DNA of 64,000 nucleotides from Acidobacteriota bacterium (lineage in GTDB: Bacteria > Acidobacteriota > Terriglobia > Terriglobales > SCQP01), in assembly GCA_021789895.1 (NCBI GenBank), contig JAJYIU010000002.1, positions 1 through 64,000 on the forward strand, given 5' to 3'. A model generated the notes under the pieces. That model saw nothing but the letters and a program-made list of their open reading frames with translations. It made no database searches and had not been told where the DNA came from. A program made the translations under genes and the position numbers. Below, piece after piece: positions 25,828 to 34,455 of the stretch (positions are counted from its first letter, which is position 1; every line of letters starts with the position of its first letter).

Positions 25828-26243
25828 TGCAGCCAGCCCTCGAGCCGCGCCTGACGCCGCGCGCGCCGCAGCACCGCCATCAACCCGCGCGTCAGGCGCA
25901 GACGCGGGAGTTCGCGCCAGGCGACCCAGCGCGCGGCGCGCGCATCCGAACGCGCCCGCAACCCGGCTTGCCGTTCCCGCCCGCGCCGCGCCGCCAGAAA
26001 ATCCACAATCACGTAATGGCGGCGGCAGCGCCCGCGAAAAAATTCCAGGCGCTCAAAGACTTCGGCGACCGCGCCGATGCGCAGCTCGAGGCCGGTTTCC
26101 TCGCGCGCTTCCCGCCGCGCCGCCGCGCGCAGCCGCTCGCCCGGCTCGACCAGCCCGCCGGGCAGGCTCCAGGCGCCGCGGCTGGGCGGGCGCTTGCGTT
26201 CCACCAGCAGCACGCGCCCGCGCTCGAACACGATCACCCCCAC
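25824..26243 (-). CDS. NUDIX hydrolase
   Basis: 139 residues with the Nudix box [26 protein letters not shown], in which the [11 protein letters not shown] core (REx2EE) provides the metal ligands. Members cleave nucleoside-diphosphate-linked compounds; the substrate is not evident. The only in-frame ATG/GTG/TTG after the upstream stop is the GTG at 26243, yet family-like sequence ([10 protein letters not shown]) precedes it in the same frame without a start codon. A CTG start or leaderless translation is possible. It overlaps the cupredoxin start by ATGA. Confidence 0.82.
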   Translation of the reverse strand: MGVIVFERGRVLLVERKRPPSRGAWSLPGGLVEPGERLRAAARREAREETGLELRIGAVAEVFERLEFFRGRCRRHYVIVDFLAARRGRERQAGLRARSDARAARWVAWRELPRLRLTRGLMAVLRRARRQARLEGWLQ

Positions 26244-26359
26244 GCCGATCAGCGGATGCGCCGGATACAGCCGCGCCGCCGTCCGCGACGCAGCCGCCGC
26301 GCGCGCCGGGCGCGGGGTTGGGGAATTTGGATTTTTCCGGGCGATGAGTTCAGTGTAAA

Positions 26360-27346
26360 TCAGCCCGCCTGGAAGGGCGTCCGCCGGTCAAACTCGATTG
26401 CCGGCGCCTCGCGGCCGGATTCAGTTCCGGTTTCCGGAAGGCGCAGCGGCTTCCAGCCGGGCAGCAGGAACAAGAGCAAGCCCAGCATGGCAAGCGGCAC
26501 GCCACCGGTGATCCACATTAACAGCCCGCCGATGCGCTGATCGGCGAGCGGAGTCAAATTCCACAAGGCTACACGGGAGCTATAGACCGGATACCAGGGC
26601 CGGCTCGAACAGGCCAGCCACAAACCCAGGCCGCTGGTCTGGGCGGCAGCGGCCAGGCACGACCAGCCGGCGGCGGCGGCGCTCAGCCCCCGCCGGCGAG
26701 GCAGCAGCATCCACCAGAACAGGTAAGCCACGCAGAAAAAGCTGGCATGCTCGAGCGCGTGCAAGGCCGGGTTGCGTACTGCCGCCTGATAGAGCGCCGG
26801 CACATGCCAGAGCCACAGCACGAAGGTGAACAGCACCCCGCAAGGCAGCGGGCGCGCCAGCGCCGACGCATAGCTATGCAGGCGCTGCCCCAGCCGCCCC
26901 AGGCCGGCGCGGGCGGCGGCGGGAAAGGCCCAAAGCATGACCGCGCCCGGACGGCTGGCGGCCAACAGCGGCGCGGCCATCATGATCAGCAACTCGTGCT
27001 GCAGCATGTGGACGCTGAACAGCGTCTCGCCCAATTCGTGGATTGGAGAAACCAGGGCCGCGAACAGAGTCCCCCACCCGGCGGCAAACGCCGCCGCTTG
27101 CAGCTCACGCCGCTCGCGGCCTCGTCGCAAGCGCCGCCCCAGCCGTAACGCGCCGGCGGCGTATAACCCCAGGCTCAAGCCCAGCGGCGCGACGATGCCC
27201 GGCTCCCAGCTCCACGCCCGCCATACATTGGCCGGCGTGACCCATGCTAGGGCGACAACCATCGCTTTGCGCTTCCGGCACAACGCCTGCGGCTGGGGCC
27301 CGGCCTCCGCCCCCGCGAAAGCCGCGCCTCGGCGGCGCTTGCTCAT
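26360..27346 (-). CDS. ctaG: Cytochrome c oxidase assembly protein, caa3 CtaG family
   Basis: 328 residues with about seven membrane helices and the His/Met-rich region of Bacillus-type CtaG proteins ([61 protein letters not shown]). Such proteins help insert copper into caa3-type oxidase. The ATG at 27346 has no Shine-Dalgarno; an internal ATG at 27262 has GGAAG upstream and may be the true start. First gene of the minus-strand oxidase-assembly run. Confidence 0.88.
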   Translation of the reverse strand: MSKRRRGAAFAGAEAGPQPQALCRKRKAMVVALAWVTPANVWRAWSWEPGIVAPLGLSLGLYAAGALRLGRRLRRGRERRELQAAAFAAGWGTLFAALVSPIHELGETLFSVHMLQHELLIMMAAPLLAASRPGAVMLWAFPAAARAGLGRLGQRLHSYASALARPLPCGVLFTFVLWLWHVPALYQAAVRNPALHALEHASFFCVAYLFWWMLLPRRRGLSAAAAGWSCLAAAAQTSGLGLWLACSSRPWYPVYSSRVALWNLTPLADQRIGGLLMWITGGVPLAMLGLLLFLLPGWKPLRLPETGTESGREAPAIEFDRRTPFQAG

Positions 27347-27401
27347 TGGTTAAGAGTTGCGGCCGGGCATCCTGGGATGCTTGCCCGGCATCGTTACGCC
27401 C

Positions 27402-27434
27402 AAAAAAGCCCCGCCCGCCGCGCTGCGGCCGGAC
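27402..27434 (-). terminator. Rho-independent terminator of yebC
   Basis: A long GC-rich hairpin (AGCCCC arm with GGGGCT, 27408-27434, some internal mismatches) is followed on the minus strand by six T at 27402-27407, about 60 bp beyond the yebC stop. Confidence 0.8.
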
Positions 27435-27494
27435 GGCGGGGGCTCTCCGCTTTATGTCGGGGGAAAAGAGAGGCAGTCCCTGCCCGGCGGCGCT

Positions 27495-28244
27495 TTACGA
27501 TACCGCCTGCGCAATCTGGCTTTCGTCCATGTCGAAGTTGGAGTAAACGTGCTGTATATCGTCGTGGTCGTCGAGCGCTTCCAGCAGGCGGAGCATCTGC
27601 TCCGCGTCCTTGCCTTCGACCTTGACGTAGTTTTGCGGGAGCATGCCCAGTTCGGCGTTATCCGGCTCCAGGCGGCGCGATTTCAGCGCTTCCAGCACGG
27701 GCTCGTAGGCTTCCGGCGGGGTGATGATTTCCCAGTTCGAGCCGTCGTCTCGCAGGTCTTCGGCGCCGGCATCGAGCACCAGGCCCATCAACTCGTCTTC
27801 CGCCACCTTGTGCTTGGCCAGGCTGATATCGCCCTGCTTGTGAAACATCCACGCCACGCAGCCGGCCTCGCCCAGGTTGCCGCCATGCTTCGCCATCAGG
27901 TGGCGCAACTCGCTCACGGTGCGGTTGCGGTTGTCGGTGGTGGCATCGAGCAGCAAAGCCACTCCGCCCGGGCCGTAGCCTTCCAGCCGCAGCTCTTCAT
28001 ACTGCGCCCCCGGGAGCTCGCCGGTGCCCCGCTGGATGGCGCGCTTGATGTTGTCGGCGGGCATGTTTTCCGCCTTCGCCGCCAGCACCGCGGTGCGCAG
28101 CCGCGGGTTGCTGTCGGCATCGCCGCCGCCGCTGCGCGCGGCGATGGTGATTTCCTTGATCAGGCGGGTGAAGGTTTTGCCGCGACGGGCATCCGTGGCC
28201 GCTTTTTTATGCTTGATCGTGGCCCATTTGGAGTGTCCGGACAT
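27495..28244 (-). CDS. YebC/PmpR-family protein
   Basis: 249 residues, full length. The family start MSGHSKWATIKHKKAATDARRGK is intact, followed by the GGGDADSNPRLRTAV and AKAENMPADNIKRAIQRGTG segments. Members were annotated as transcriptional regulators and more recently linked to relief of ribosome stalling. Which role applies here cannot be told. It has its own terminator and is separated from the DksA-type gene by another. Confidence 0.95.
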   Translation of the reverse strand: MSGHSKWATIKHKKAATDARRGKTFTRLIKEITIAARSGGGDADSNPRLRTAVLAAKAENMPADNIKRAIQRGTGELPGAQYEELRLEGYGPGGVALLLDATTDNRNRTVSELRHLMAKHGGNLGEAGCVAWMFHKQGDISLAKHKVAEDELMGLVLDAGAEDLRDDGSNWEIITPPEAYEPVLEALKSRRLEPDNAELGMLPQNYVKVEGKDAEQMLRLLEALDDHDDIQHVYSNFDMDESQIAQAVS

Positions 28245-28360
28245 GATCGCTCCTTTTGCGCGGCCGCCGCAGATTCTGCCACCGGCGGGAACACCTCCGC
28301 CGCCAATGAGCAGATTGAAAAGAGGGGCCGCCGGCGCGCGCCCGCGCGCGGCTTAATTAT

Positions 28361-28390
28361 AACAAAGCCGCCGCGGTCCCCCGCGGCGGC
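28361..28390 (-). terminator. Terminator-like hairpin downstream of the dksA-type gene
   Basis: A perfect 10-bp stem GCCGCCGCGG/CCGCGGCGGC (28367-28376 and 28381-28390, loop TCCC) is followed on the minus strand by TTTGTTATAATT. The T-run is short. The same A/T stretch includes TATAAT on the minus strand (28356-28361), which could serve yebC as a -10. Confidence 0.6.
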
Positions 28391-28423
28391 TGTCGCTCTT
28401 CGCTGCGCTGGCCCGCGTTGGCG

Positions 28424-28780
28424 TTAGCGCAAAACTCCCTGTTCGGCCTTTTCCTGGCAACTGATGCAATAGCGCGCCCAGGGCACCGCCTCGATGCGCT
28501 TGGCGTTGAGCTCGCTGCCGCAGGTGACGCACTGGCCGTAGCTGCCATCGTGAATGCGCTGCAGCGCCTCGTTCACCATCTGCAGCATATGGCGATCGGC
28601 ATTGCTCTGGTGGAACAGGAACTCCTTGGTGTAGGAGTTGATCGCCTTGTCGGCGATGTCCTGGGTAGCTTCCTCGTCCGCCAGCCGGCCATCCTGCTCG
28701 GTGCGTGTGACGGTGCGGGTCAGCTCCATTTGTTTCTGTTGCAGCTTGCGCCGCAACTGATCCAATCGTTTCTTTTCCAT
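28424..28780 (-). CDS. DksA/TraR-type C4 zinc-finger protein
   Basis: 118 residues. A long alpha-helical coiled-coil part (1-75) is followed by the zinc finger with Cys84, Cys87, Cys105 and Cys108 (CVTCG ... YCISC). This is the layout of DksA-like proteins that act through the RNA polymerase secondary channel. The coiled-coil tip holds acidic residues (DEEATQDIADKA) instead of the exact DxxDxA of E. coli DksA, although DIADKA is close to it. ATG at 28780 has GAGGG upstream. A TATAAT lies at 28866-28871 on the minus strand without an obvious -35. Confidence 0.88.
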   Translation of the reverse strand: MEKKRLDQLRRKLQQKQMELTRTVTRTEQDGRLADEEATQDIADKAINSYTKEFLFHQSNADRHMLQMVNEALQRIHDGSYGQCVTCGSELNAKRIEAVPWARYCISCQEKAEQGVLR

Positions 28781-29042
28781 CGTGCCCTCGGCCTTTTGCC
28801 TCCCGGATGCCAGAGCGCTGCGCCTCAATCGCGGCTGCCGCTCCCTGCCGGTTTCAAATCTTGTTATTATATCAGTTTGCATGTTGCCGGCGCCTCCGTT
28901 TGGCGTACCTTCATACGATGCGCGCCGGATGAAAAAAGATACGGTGAGCGATTTTTTTTGCCGCTTCCGAACCCATTCCTGCGGCGGTAATCTTTGGGAG
29001 TAAGCCGTTAAGGAAATCGCCCGTCAACATTAAGGAGTCTCC

Positions 29043-29744
29043 GTGGCGCACATCAGCCGGCGGGAACTGAAAACCGACGAATTTATCAGCGGCCTGGACG
29101 CGGCCTGGGAATATTTCCTGGCGCATCGCCGCGGGTTGCTGAGCGCTGGCGCAGTGATCGTGGGCGCGGCGTTGTTGACTTGGGGCTGGATGAGCTGGCG
29201 CAGTCATCGCCTGGCCCGGGCGCAATCGTACCTGGCGCAAGGCATCGAGCTCTTCCATGCCCCCATCTCCGCCCAAAGTTTGCCCGGCGGGCAGCCATCC
29301 TTTCCCGATGCGCAGGCCCGCGCCCGCGCTGCGCTGGCCGACTTCCAGCGCGCCGCCGCCTACTCTCATACCCCGCCCGCGCGCCTGGCGCGCTATTACG
29401 CCGCGCTGGCGGAAATCGCTGCCGGCCAGCCGCAACGCGGCGTCGCCGCCTTGCGCCAGTTGAGCCGCGACTCCGACCCGAACCTCGCCGCCTTTGCCCG
29501 CTCCGCGCGCGCCAATTACGAGCTCAGCCAGGGCCACGATGCCGCCGCGGCCGCTCAACTCCAGAAACTGTTGCAACACCCCGCCCCCGCGTTGCCGCGC
29601 GCCGCCGTACTCTGGCAGCTCGCCACCATCGAGAGCCGCACCAATCCGCCCGCCGCCGCCCGGCTCTATCGTGAACTGGTGGAGCAGTACCCCAATACCC
29701 AAACCGCGCAAGATGCCGCCCAGCACCTCGGCCAAGAGCCTTAA
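29043..29744 (+). CDS. YfgM-like TPR membrane protein
   Basis: 233 residues. A cytoplasmic N-terminus (ISRRELKTDEFISGLDAAWEYFLAHR), one membrane helix (LLSAGAVIVGAALLTWGWMSW) and a periplasmic TPR-like region (about 60-230) match the TPR_21/YfgM family associated with the SecYEG translocon and BamB-like quality control. The GTG start has AAGGAG 5 nt upstream. A secreted protein gene follows within 6 bp, so the two are probably one operon. Confidence 0.82.
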   Translation: MAHISRRELKTDEFISGLDAAWEYFLAHRRGLLSAGAVIVGAALLTWGWMSWRSHRLARAQSYLAQGIELFHAPISAQSLPGGQPSFPDAQARARAALADFQRAAAYSHTPPARLARYYAALAEIAAGQPQRGVAALRQLSRDSDPNLAAFARSARANYELSQGHDAAAAAQLQKLLQHPAPALPRAAVLWQLATIESRTNPPAAARLYRELVEQYPNTQTAQDAAQHLGQEP

Positions 29745-29750
29745 TTGCTC

Positions 29751-30773
29751 ATGCCTCGCCGCGCGCTTCCGGCCCTATTTTTCCTGAGCGCCCTGATCTT
29801 CGGGACCTGCCGATGCTCGTCCGCGTCGCGCTCCCGGCCGGCGGCGGCGCTGCAGTTGCAAGTCAGCGCCCGGACACTCGAAGTCCGGGAGTTTGCCAGC
29901 GCCTGGATCGCCCACTCGCAGCCGCTCGCCGGCGCCGTCCATTTCGTTTTAAAAAATGCGGCAGGCAAGATCGTCTGGCAATCCACGGCCGCCGCCGCCG
30001 CGCCGCAAGCCGTCTTTGCCCTGCCCCATCCCGGCGTCTTTCGGCTCGAAGCGCAAACCGGCAGCCAGCGCTTCCATGCCGCGCTCGAAGCCCTCGCCCC
30101 GCCGCCGCCCTGGTATGGCGGCGTGCTCCCGCTGCAGACCCGGGGATTGCCCGGCAGCGTGAGCGATTACCTGCGCGCCCACGGCTTCGAGGTCGCCACC
30201 GGCCTGAGCGGCGCGCCGCCGCGCCTGATCGTGCTCGCCCGCACCGATCTGAGCTGGCAGCGCTACCTGCGCCTGTGGCAGGAAGTCGCGCAGGGCAGTA
30301 ATTTATTGCTGCTTCACCCGCCCGCTCCCGCGGCCGCCCCCGCCTGGCCCTTGCGCGCTCAACTTGTCGCCTGGAATCCGGCCCGCTGCGATGCCGGCTT
30401 CTTTTCAATCCCCACCCTGGACCACGCGCTAGATGCCCGCGCCCGCGCCGCTTTGCAGCGCCGGCTGCGCCCGCGCCAGGCCTACGACCTGCGCCGCCAG
30501 CCGGAGATCCTGCCGCTCTCGCTCTCGGGACGCATGCTCGCCATCGGCCGCTATCATGCTCCGCGCCTCGGCTGCCGCCCCTTGTTCGCCTTTCGTTTCG
30601 GCCGCGGCCTGGTCGTCGTCAGCAGCCTGCCGGTGCTGTCCCGTTTTGCCAATGCCTGGGATCGCCTCTATCTGATGAACCTGCTCAAGACCGCCGCGCG
30701 CAAACTACCCGGCCCCGCCGCCCCCGGCCTCGCCTATGTCCAGCGCGCGCGCCTGCGGAAGCTGGTGCGCTAG
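29751..30773 (+). CDS. Secreted protein of unknown function
   Basis: 340 residues with a signal-like N-terminus (LPALFFLSALIFGTCRC), perhaps a lipoprotein. An immunoglobulin-like beta domain follows (LQLQVSARTLEVREFASAW ... VFRLEAQTGSQRFHAALEAL). The second half (about 120-330) has alternating strand and helix segments (APPRLIVLARTDLSWQRYLRL, GSNLLLLHP, GRGLVVVSSLPVL), loosely like a glutamine-amidotransferase-like flavodoxin fold seen as an accessory domain in glycoside hydrolases. No catalytic motif is clear. A TTG two codons upstream is an alternative start. Confidence 0.65.
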   Translation: MPRRALPALFFLSALIFGTCRCSSASRSRPAAALQLQVSARTLEVREFASAWIAHSQPLAGAVHFVLKNAAGKIVWQSTAAAAAPQAVFALPHPGVFRLEAQTGSQRFHAALEALAPPPPWYGGVLPLQTRGLPGSVSDYLRAHGFEVATGLSGAPPRLIVLARTDLSWQRYLRLWQEVAQGSNLLLLHPPAPAAAPAWPLRAQLVAWNPARCDAGFFSIPTLDHALDARARAALQRRLRPRQAYDLRRQPEILPLSLSGRMLAIGRYHAPRLGCRPLFAFRFGRGLVVVSSLPVLSRFANAWDRLYLMNLLKTAARKLPGPAAPGLAYVQRARLRKLVR

Positions 30774-30990
30774 CGGACCATTTCCCCGCGCGGCGCCGGC
30801 CCCGGGCGGGCCCGCAGGCTACGCCCATCCGCTGAAAGCGTCAATTCCGTTCTCTCGGCCACGGCTGCCGATTTTAAGGCGCTTGCAAAACTGGCAGGCT
30901 TGCAATGAGTTTGAGCCCTCGCGGATCAGGCCGGCCCCCGGCTGGCGCTAGCGGCTGGAAACCGGCGGCTTTTCCTGGCATAATGCGCGC

Positions 30991-31830
30991 GTGAACTCCC
31001 TCGATAAGCTGCTTAACTCGCTGCTGGCGCCGGCCGGCGCGCCGCATCTTTTCTCCGGCCCATACGGGCTCCAGCTCTACAGCCTGCGCCACCAGCTTCC
31101 CGGCCATGTCGCCGCCTGGCTGTCGCGCGTGCGCCGCATCGGCTACACCGAGATCGAAACCGCCGGGCTCGACAACCTCCCGCTCGCGGCCTTTCATCGC
31201 GCCGTTCGCGCCAGCGGACTGCGCTGCGCCGGCATGCACAACGCCTATGCGCGCTACCGCGATCATCTCGACGAGACCATCCACGAGGCAAAAACGCTGG
31301 GGGCGCGCTACCTGGTCTGCCCCGAGTTGCCGCAAAAAGGCACGCGCTTAGAGCTGAGCGACGTGCGCCGCGCCGCGGCCGATTTCAACCGCTGGGCGGC
31401 CGAGCTGCGCCGCCACCGCCTGCACTTTGCCTTTCACGCCGAGGTCAACGCCTTTACCCCCATCGCCGGCCGGCCGGGCTTCGACCACCTAGTCGCGCTC
31501 ACCCATCCCGGCGTGCTGCAGGAAATGGACGTATTCTGGGTCAAGCGCGGCGGCCAGGACCCGGTGACCTATCTCAAGCGCTACCCGCGCCGCTTCCGCC
31601 TGCTGCATTTGAAAGACATGCGCCGCGGCACGCCCACCGGCGCCCCTTTCAACGGCCCGACTTCCAACGAGGATTGCGTCCCGCTGGGCGAGGGCATCCT
31701 CGACATCAAAGGGATTCTGCGCGAATCCATGCGCATCGGCGTGCGGCACTACTTCGTTGAAGACGAAAGCCGCGAAGCGCCGCAGGGCATCGTCGCCAGC
31801 CTGAAGTACATGAAGACGGTGCGGCTATAA
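30991..31830 (+). CDS. Sugar phosphate isomerase/epimerase-like TIM barrel
   Basis: 279 residues of the xylose-isomerase-like TIM-barrel superfamily. Visible strands and candidate metal ligands include YGLQLYSLRHQL, YTEIETAGL, HNAYARYRDHLDETIHEAKTLGARYLVCPEL, FAFHAEVN, LQEMDVFWVKRGGQDP, LLHLKDM and HYFVEDES. A GTG start gives the full barrel. The substrate is unknown. A 217-bp stretch upstream (30774-30990) has no gene. Confidence 0.85.
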   Translation: MNSLDKLLNSLLAPAGAPHLFSGPYGLQLYSLRHQLPGHVAAWLSRVRRIGYTEIETAGLDNLPLAAFHRAVRASGLRCAGMHNAYARYRDHLDETIHEAKTLGARYLVCPELPQKGTRLELSDVRRAAADFNRWAAELRRHRLHFAFHAEVNAFTPIAGRPGFDHLVALTHPGVLQEMDVFWVKRGGQDPVTYLKRYPRRFRLLHLKDMRRGTPTGAPFNGPTSNEDCVPLGEGILDIKGILRESMRIGVRHYFVEDESREAPQGIVASLKYMKTVRL

Positions 31831-31857
31831 AAGAAGAAAAGGAGGTTGAGGACTCTC

Positions 31858-32348
31858 ATGCTGCTTTCCACTCAGCTGGTGCGCATGATCGAGGAACACT
31901 CCGACGAGCTCACCCGCGCCGCGGTGGCCGATCTGCAAACCAACCCCAAAACCCCGTCCTACCATGCCCTCTCGCGCGCGGCCATCCACCAGCGCGTCTT
32001 CGAGGTCCATCCCAACCTGGGGCAGTGGCTGATGTCACACTTCAACGACCGCATCGAATCCCTGCACCAGCTCTTGCCCGCCAGCGCCGCGAAGAAATCG
32101 TGCCGCTGGTGGAAATCGCCTCTGCCTGCTTCCTGATCAAGTACCATCTGCGCGACTACATCGGCGCCGCCGGCTTGGAATACTCCGCCGTCGATCTCTA
32201 CCAGGGACAGGAGCTGCAGCACCTGATCGGCAATTTCTTCGACAAATGCGTCTATTACACCGTCAAAGGCTCCGAAACCGGCCCGCGCGAAAACGTCCAG
32301 CCGAAACGCGAGCCTGAGCAGCCGAACTGGCACGCTTATCCGTGCTAG
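31858..32348 (+). pseudogene. Frameshifted RsbRD-like (globin-sensor-type) helical protein
   Basis: Two overlapping frames encode two halves of one helical protein. Frame one (31858 to about 32075) gives LLSTQLVRMIEEHSDELTRA and PKTPSYHALSRAAIHQRVFEVHPNLGQWL. The other frame then continues with RREEIVPLVEIASACFLIKY, LRDYIGAAGLEY and ELQHLIGNFFDKCVYYTVKG to the stop at 32346-32348. Loss of one base near 32070-32080 explains the change. The joined sequence resembles the RsbRD N-terminal domain family, which I recognise from pattern only. AGGAGG lies 12 nt before the ATG. It could be a true pseudogene, programmed frameshift or sequence error. Confidence 0.65.
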
Positions 32349-32462
32349 ACGACCCGCCGCGCGGCGGAAATTCTAAATCCAGGCTTCTGGCGCGCGCCGC
32401 AGCCGCTGGCCGCGATTCGCGTTATCCTGCGGTTCGCTCCTGAAGCGCGCTATGATCTACGC

Positions 32463-32675
32463 ATGGCGGAGCGCTCGCCGGCCCAACGCGATATCCCGGT
32501 TAAAAAATTCTCTTCCTTGGCCGAGGCAGAAGCGGATGCCCGCCGGCAACGGCGGCAGATGTCCGCCGAAGACCGCTGGAAGTTAACCTGGAAATTGAGC
32601 GAGGAGCTTTACCGGCTGGCCGGGAAATACCCGCATGAACCCGGACTTCGTCGCATTCTTAAACGCATTCGTTAA
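32463..32675 (+). CDS. Small protein paired with a nucleotidyltransferase
   Basis: 70 residues, charged and helical (FSSLAEAEADARRQRRQMSAEDRWKLTWKLSEELYRLAG), with no membrane segment. Its end overlaps the downstream nucleotidyltransferase by 41 bp in another frame. Small helical partners of this kind are common upstream of DUF6036/AbiEii-like nucleotidyltransferases and are often considered antitoxin candidates. No specific family is certain. Confidence 0.7.
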   Translation: MAERSPAQRDIPVKKFSSLAEAEADARRQRRQMSAEDRWKLTWKLSEELYRLAGKYPHEPGLRRILKRIR

Positions 32676-33069
32676 AGCCCAGGTGCGTTTTCTGATCGTC
32701 GGCGCCTATGCGTTGGCCTGCTATGGACACCCCCGCGCCACCGGCGATTTGGATATCTGGATTGAGCCTGAATTGGAAAATGCCCATCGGGTGATGCAGG
32801 CCTTAATCGAATTCGGCGCGCCGCTTGGAAACTTTACAGCGGCGGATTTCGCTTCCGCCGGCAGTATCTTTCAAATTGGAATCGCCCCAATCCGCATCGA
32901 TCTATTGACGGAAATCACCAGCATCGAATTTGCCGCCGCCTGGAACCATCGCACCGTACAAAAACTCGGCGGAATGGAAGTGCCATTGATCGGCCGTGAA
33001 GATTTGATTCAGAACAAAAAAATGCTTGGCCGCGCTAAAGACCTGGCCGATATTGAAGCTTTGGATTAA
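32635..33069 (+). CDS. Nucleotidyltransferase (DUF6036/AbiEii-like)
   Basis: 144 residues of the minimal nucleotidyltransferase fold. The glycine motif is FLIVGAYALACYGHPRATGDLDIW, with metal-binding Asp38 and Asp40 and a third acidic residue, Asp89, in IRIDLLTEI. A C-terminal helical part (REDLIQNKKMLGRAKDLADIEAL) is typical of toxin-like nucleotidyltransferases. It overlaps its small upstream partner by 41 bp, implying coupled translation and a two-gene module, possibly toxin-antitoxin. The target cannot be told. Confidence 0.85.
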   Translation: MNPDFVAFLNAFVKAQVRFLIVGAYALACYGHPRATGDLDIWIEPELENAHRVMQALIEFGAPLGNFTAADFASAGSIFQIGIAPIRIDLLTEITSIEFAAAWNHRTVQKLGGMEVPLIGREDLIQNKKMLGRAKDLADIEALD

Positions 33070-33077
33070 AGTCCGGC

Positions 33078-34259
33078 TCACGCCCACTGCATCTGGCCCA
33101 GCCGCGACGGGCGGCGCGCGCCGGTGACGCCGGGCAGATTGCCCGGCTCGCCGCACCAGGCGGCGTGCCCGAGCACCGCCATCAAGATCGCCTCCTTGGC
33201 GCCGGCGGGCAGACCAAACTCATCGGAACTGAGAAAGCGGCAGCCCGGGGCGGCGCGCTCGAGCCGGCGCATCAACTCGCGGTTGCGCACGCCGCCGCCG
33301 GAAGCGACGACTTCCCACGCGGCCAGGGGAGCTTTCCATTGCAGGCCGAGCGCGATGGTTTGCGCGGTCAATTCGGCGGCAGTGGCCATGGTAGCGGCGG
33401 GCGAGAGCCGCAGCCGCCGCGCCTCGGCCAGCAAAGCGGCCACGAACTCGCGCCCGTACTGCTCACGCCCGGCGCTTTTGGGCGGCGGGCGGCGGTAAAA
33501 ACGGTCGCGCAGCAGTTGGGCCAGCAGACCGGGATGGGCCTCGCCCCGCGCCGCCAGCTTGCCGCCGCGGTCATAGCGGCGGCCGAGAAACTTTTCCGCC
33601 AGCGCGTCGAGCACCATGTTGCCGGGGCCGGTATCGAAGGCCACGACCGCTGCCGGTGAACAGCCGGCGGGCAGCAGGGTGAGATTGGCGATGCCACCGA
33701 TATTGAGCGCGGCGCGCGGGCGGCGGGGCGAGCGCAGGCACAAGTAATCCAGAAAAGGCGCCAGCGGCGCGCCCTGCCCGCCGAGGGCCACGTCCAGGGC
33801 GCGAAAATTCGCCATCACCGGCACTTGCAACCGCGCCGCCATTGCCGCCGGCTCACCCAGTTGCCAGGTCGCGGCCAGCCGCTTGCCCAGGAAGGGTGAG
33901 GGATGTCCCTGGTGATAGATCGTCTGGCCATGGCTGGCGACCAGATCGAGCGAGCGGGGTTCGAGGCCGGCGCGGCGGCAGGCGCACTCGACTGCCTCGG
34001 CAAAGCGCTCGCCCAGCCAGACATGCAGCCGCGCCAGTTCAGCGACGGAAATTGCCGCCGCGTTGGCCGCGCTCAGAATTTCCGCCCGCTCGCGCGCACT
34101 GTACGGCCAGCTCTCGAACGCGACCAGCTTCAGGCGCCGTTCCCAGCCGCGCCCGCGAATCTCGACCAGCGCGACATCCACGCCGTCGCCCGAGGTGCCC
34201 GACATGACGCCGGCAACCAGCATTTTCGGCTTCGGCAGTGGGGGCGTTGGGCTCACCAT
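33078..34259 (-). CDS. anmK: Anhydro-N-acetylmuramic acid kinase
   Basis: Phosphorylates and opens 1,6-anhydro-MurNAc during cell-wall recycling, giving MurNAc-6-phosphate. 393 residues. The ATP-binding start AGVMSGTSGDGVDVALVEI is diagnostic; further signatures are ASHGQTIYHQG, ALNIGGIANLTLLP, AFDTGPGNMVLDAL and VVASGGGVRNRELM. Other recycling genes such as murQ are not in the window. It lies downstream of mutS on the same strand, separated by about 200 bp holding a structured repeat. Confidence 0.96.
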   Translation of the reverse strand: MVSPTPPLPKPKMLVAGVMSGTSGDGVDVALVEIRGRGWERRLKLVAFESWPYSARERAEILSAANAAAISVAELARLHVWLGERFAEAVECACRRAGLEPRSLDLVASHGQTIYHQGHPSPFLGKRLAATWQLGEPAAMAARLQVPVMANFRALDVALGGQGAPLAPFLDYLCLRSPRRPRAALNIGGIANLTLLPAGCSPAAVVAFDTGPGNMVLDALAEKFLGRRYDRGGKLAARGEAHPGLLAQLLRDRFYRRPPPKSAGREQYGREFVAALLAEARRLRLSPAATMATAAELTAQTIALGLQWKAPLAAWEVVASGGGVRNRELMRRLERAAPGCRFLSSDEFGLPAGAKEAILMAVLGHAAWCGEPGNLPGVTGARRPSRLGQMQWA

Positions 34260-34340
34260 AACGGAACGATTGCATTACACGGAACTATTGCATGGAAACG
34301 CGTGCGCCGGACGCCGCAACACAAAAACCCGTTAAAAATT

Positions 34341-34436
34341 GGTTACATTGCCGTCAGCCACTAGCTAAGCCGTTTACCATCATTGGTTTACGGCTGACGG
34401 CAATTGTAAAATTGCCGTCAGCCTGCCGTCAGCCGC
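34341..34436 (-). repeat. Structured intergenic repeat, copy D
   Basis: Between mutS and anmK. A perfect 12-bp inverted repeat (GCTGACGGCAAT at 34393-34404 with ATTGCCGTCAGC at 34411-34422, 6-nt loop) is flanked by further copies of the arm word at 34349-34360 and 34425-34435. On the minus strand the hairpin is followed by CCGTAAACC, about 25 nt of spacer and the arm word again. The order matches copies A, B, C and E. Confidence 0.75.
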
Positions 34437-34455
34437 GCCGACAGCGTCCGGGTTT

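Noticed and set aside
28245-28371. Full sigma-70 promoter at the TATAAT of yebC
   Set aside because: The -10 is perfect but no -35-like hexamer lies 16-18 bp upstream.
30774-30990. Possible RNA gene in the 217-bp gap before the isomerase
   Set aside because: No stable stem-loop, promoter or terminator stood out beyond a GCTTGCAA duplication.
34260-34455. CRISPR-like array between anmK and mutS
   Set aside because: The repeated word is in both orientations with variable spacing and forms hairpins, so it is a palindromic repeat, not an array with spacers.
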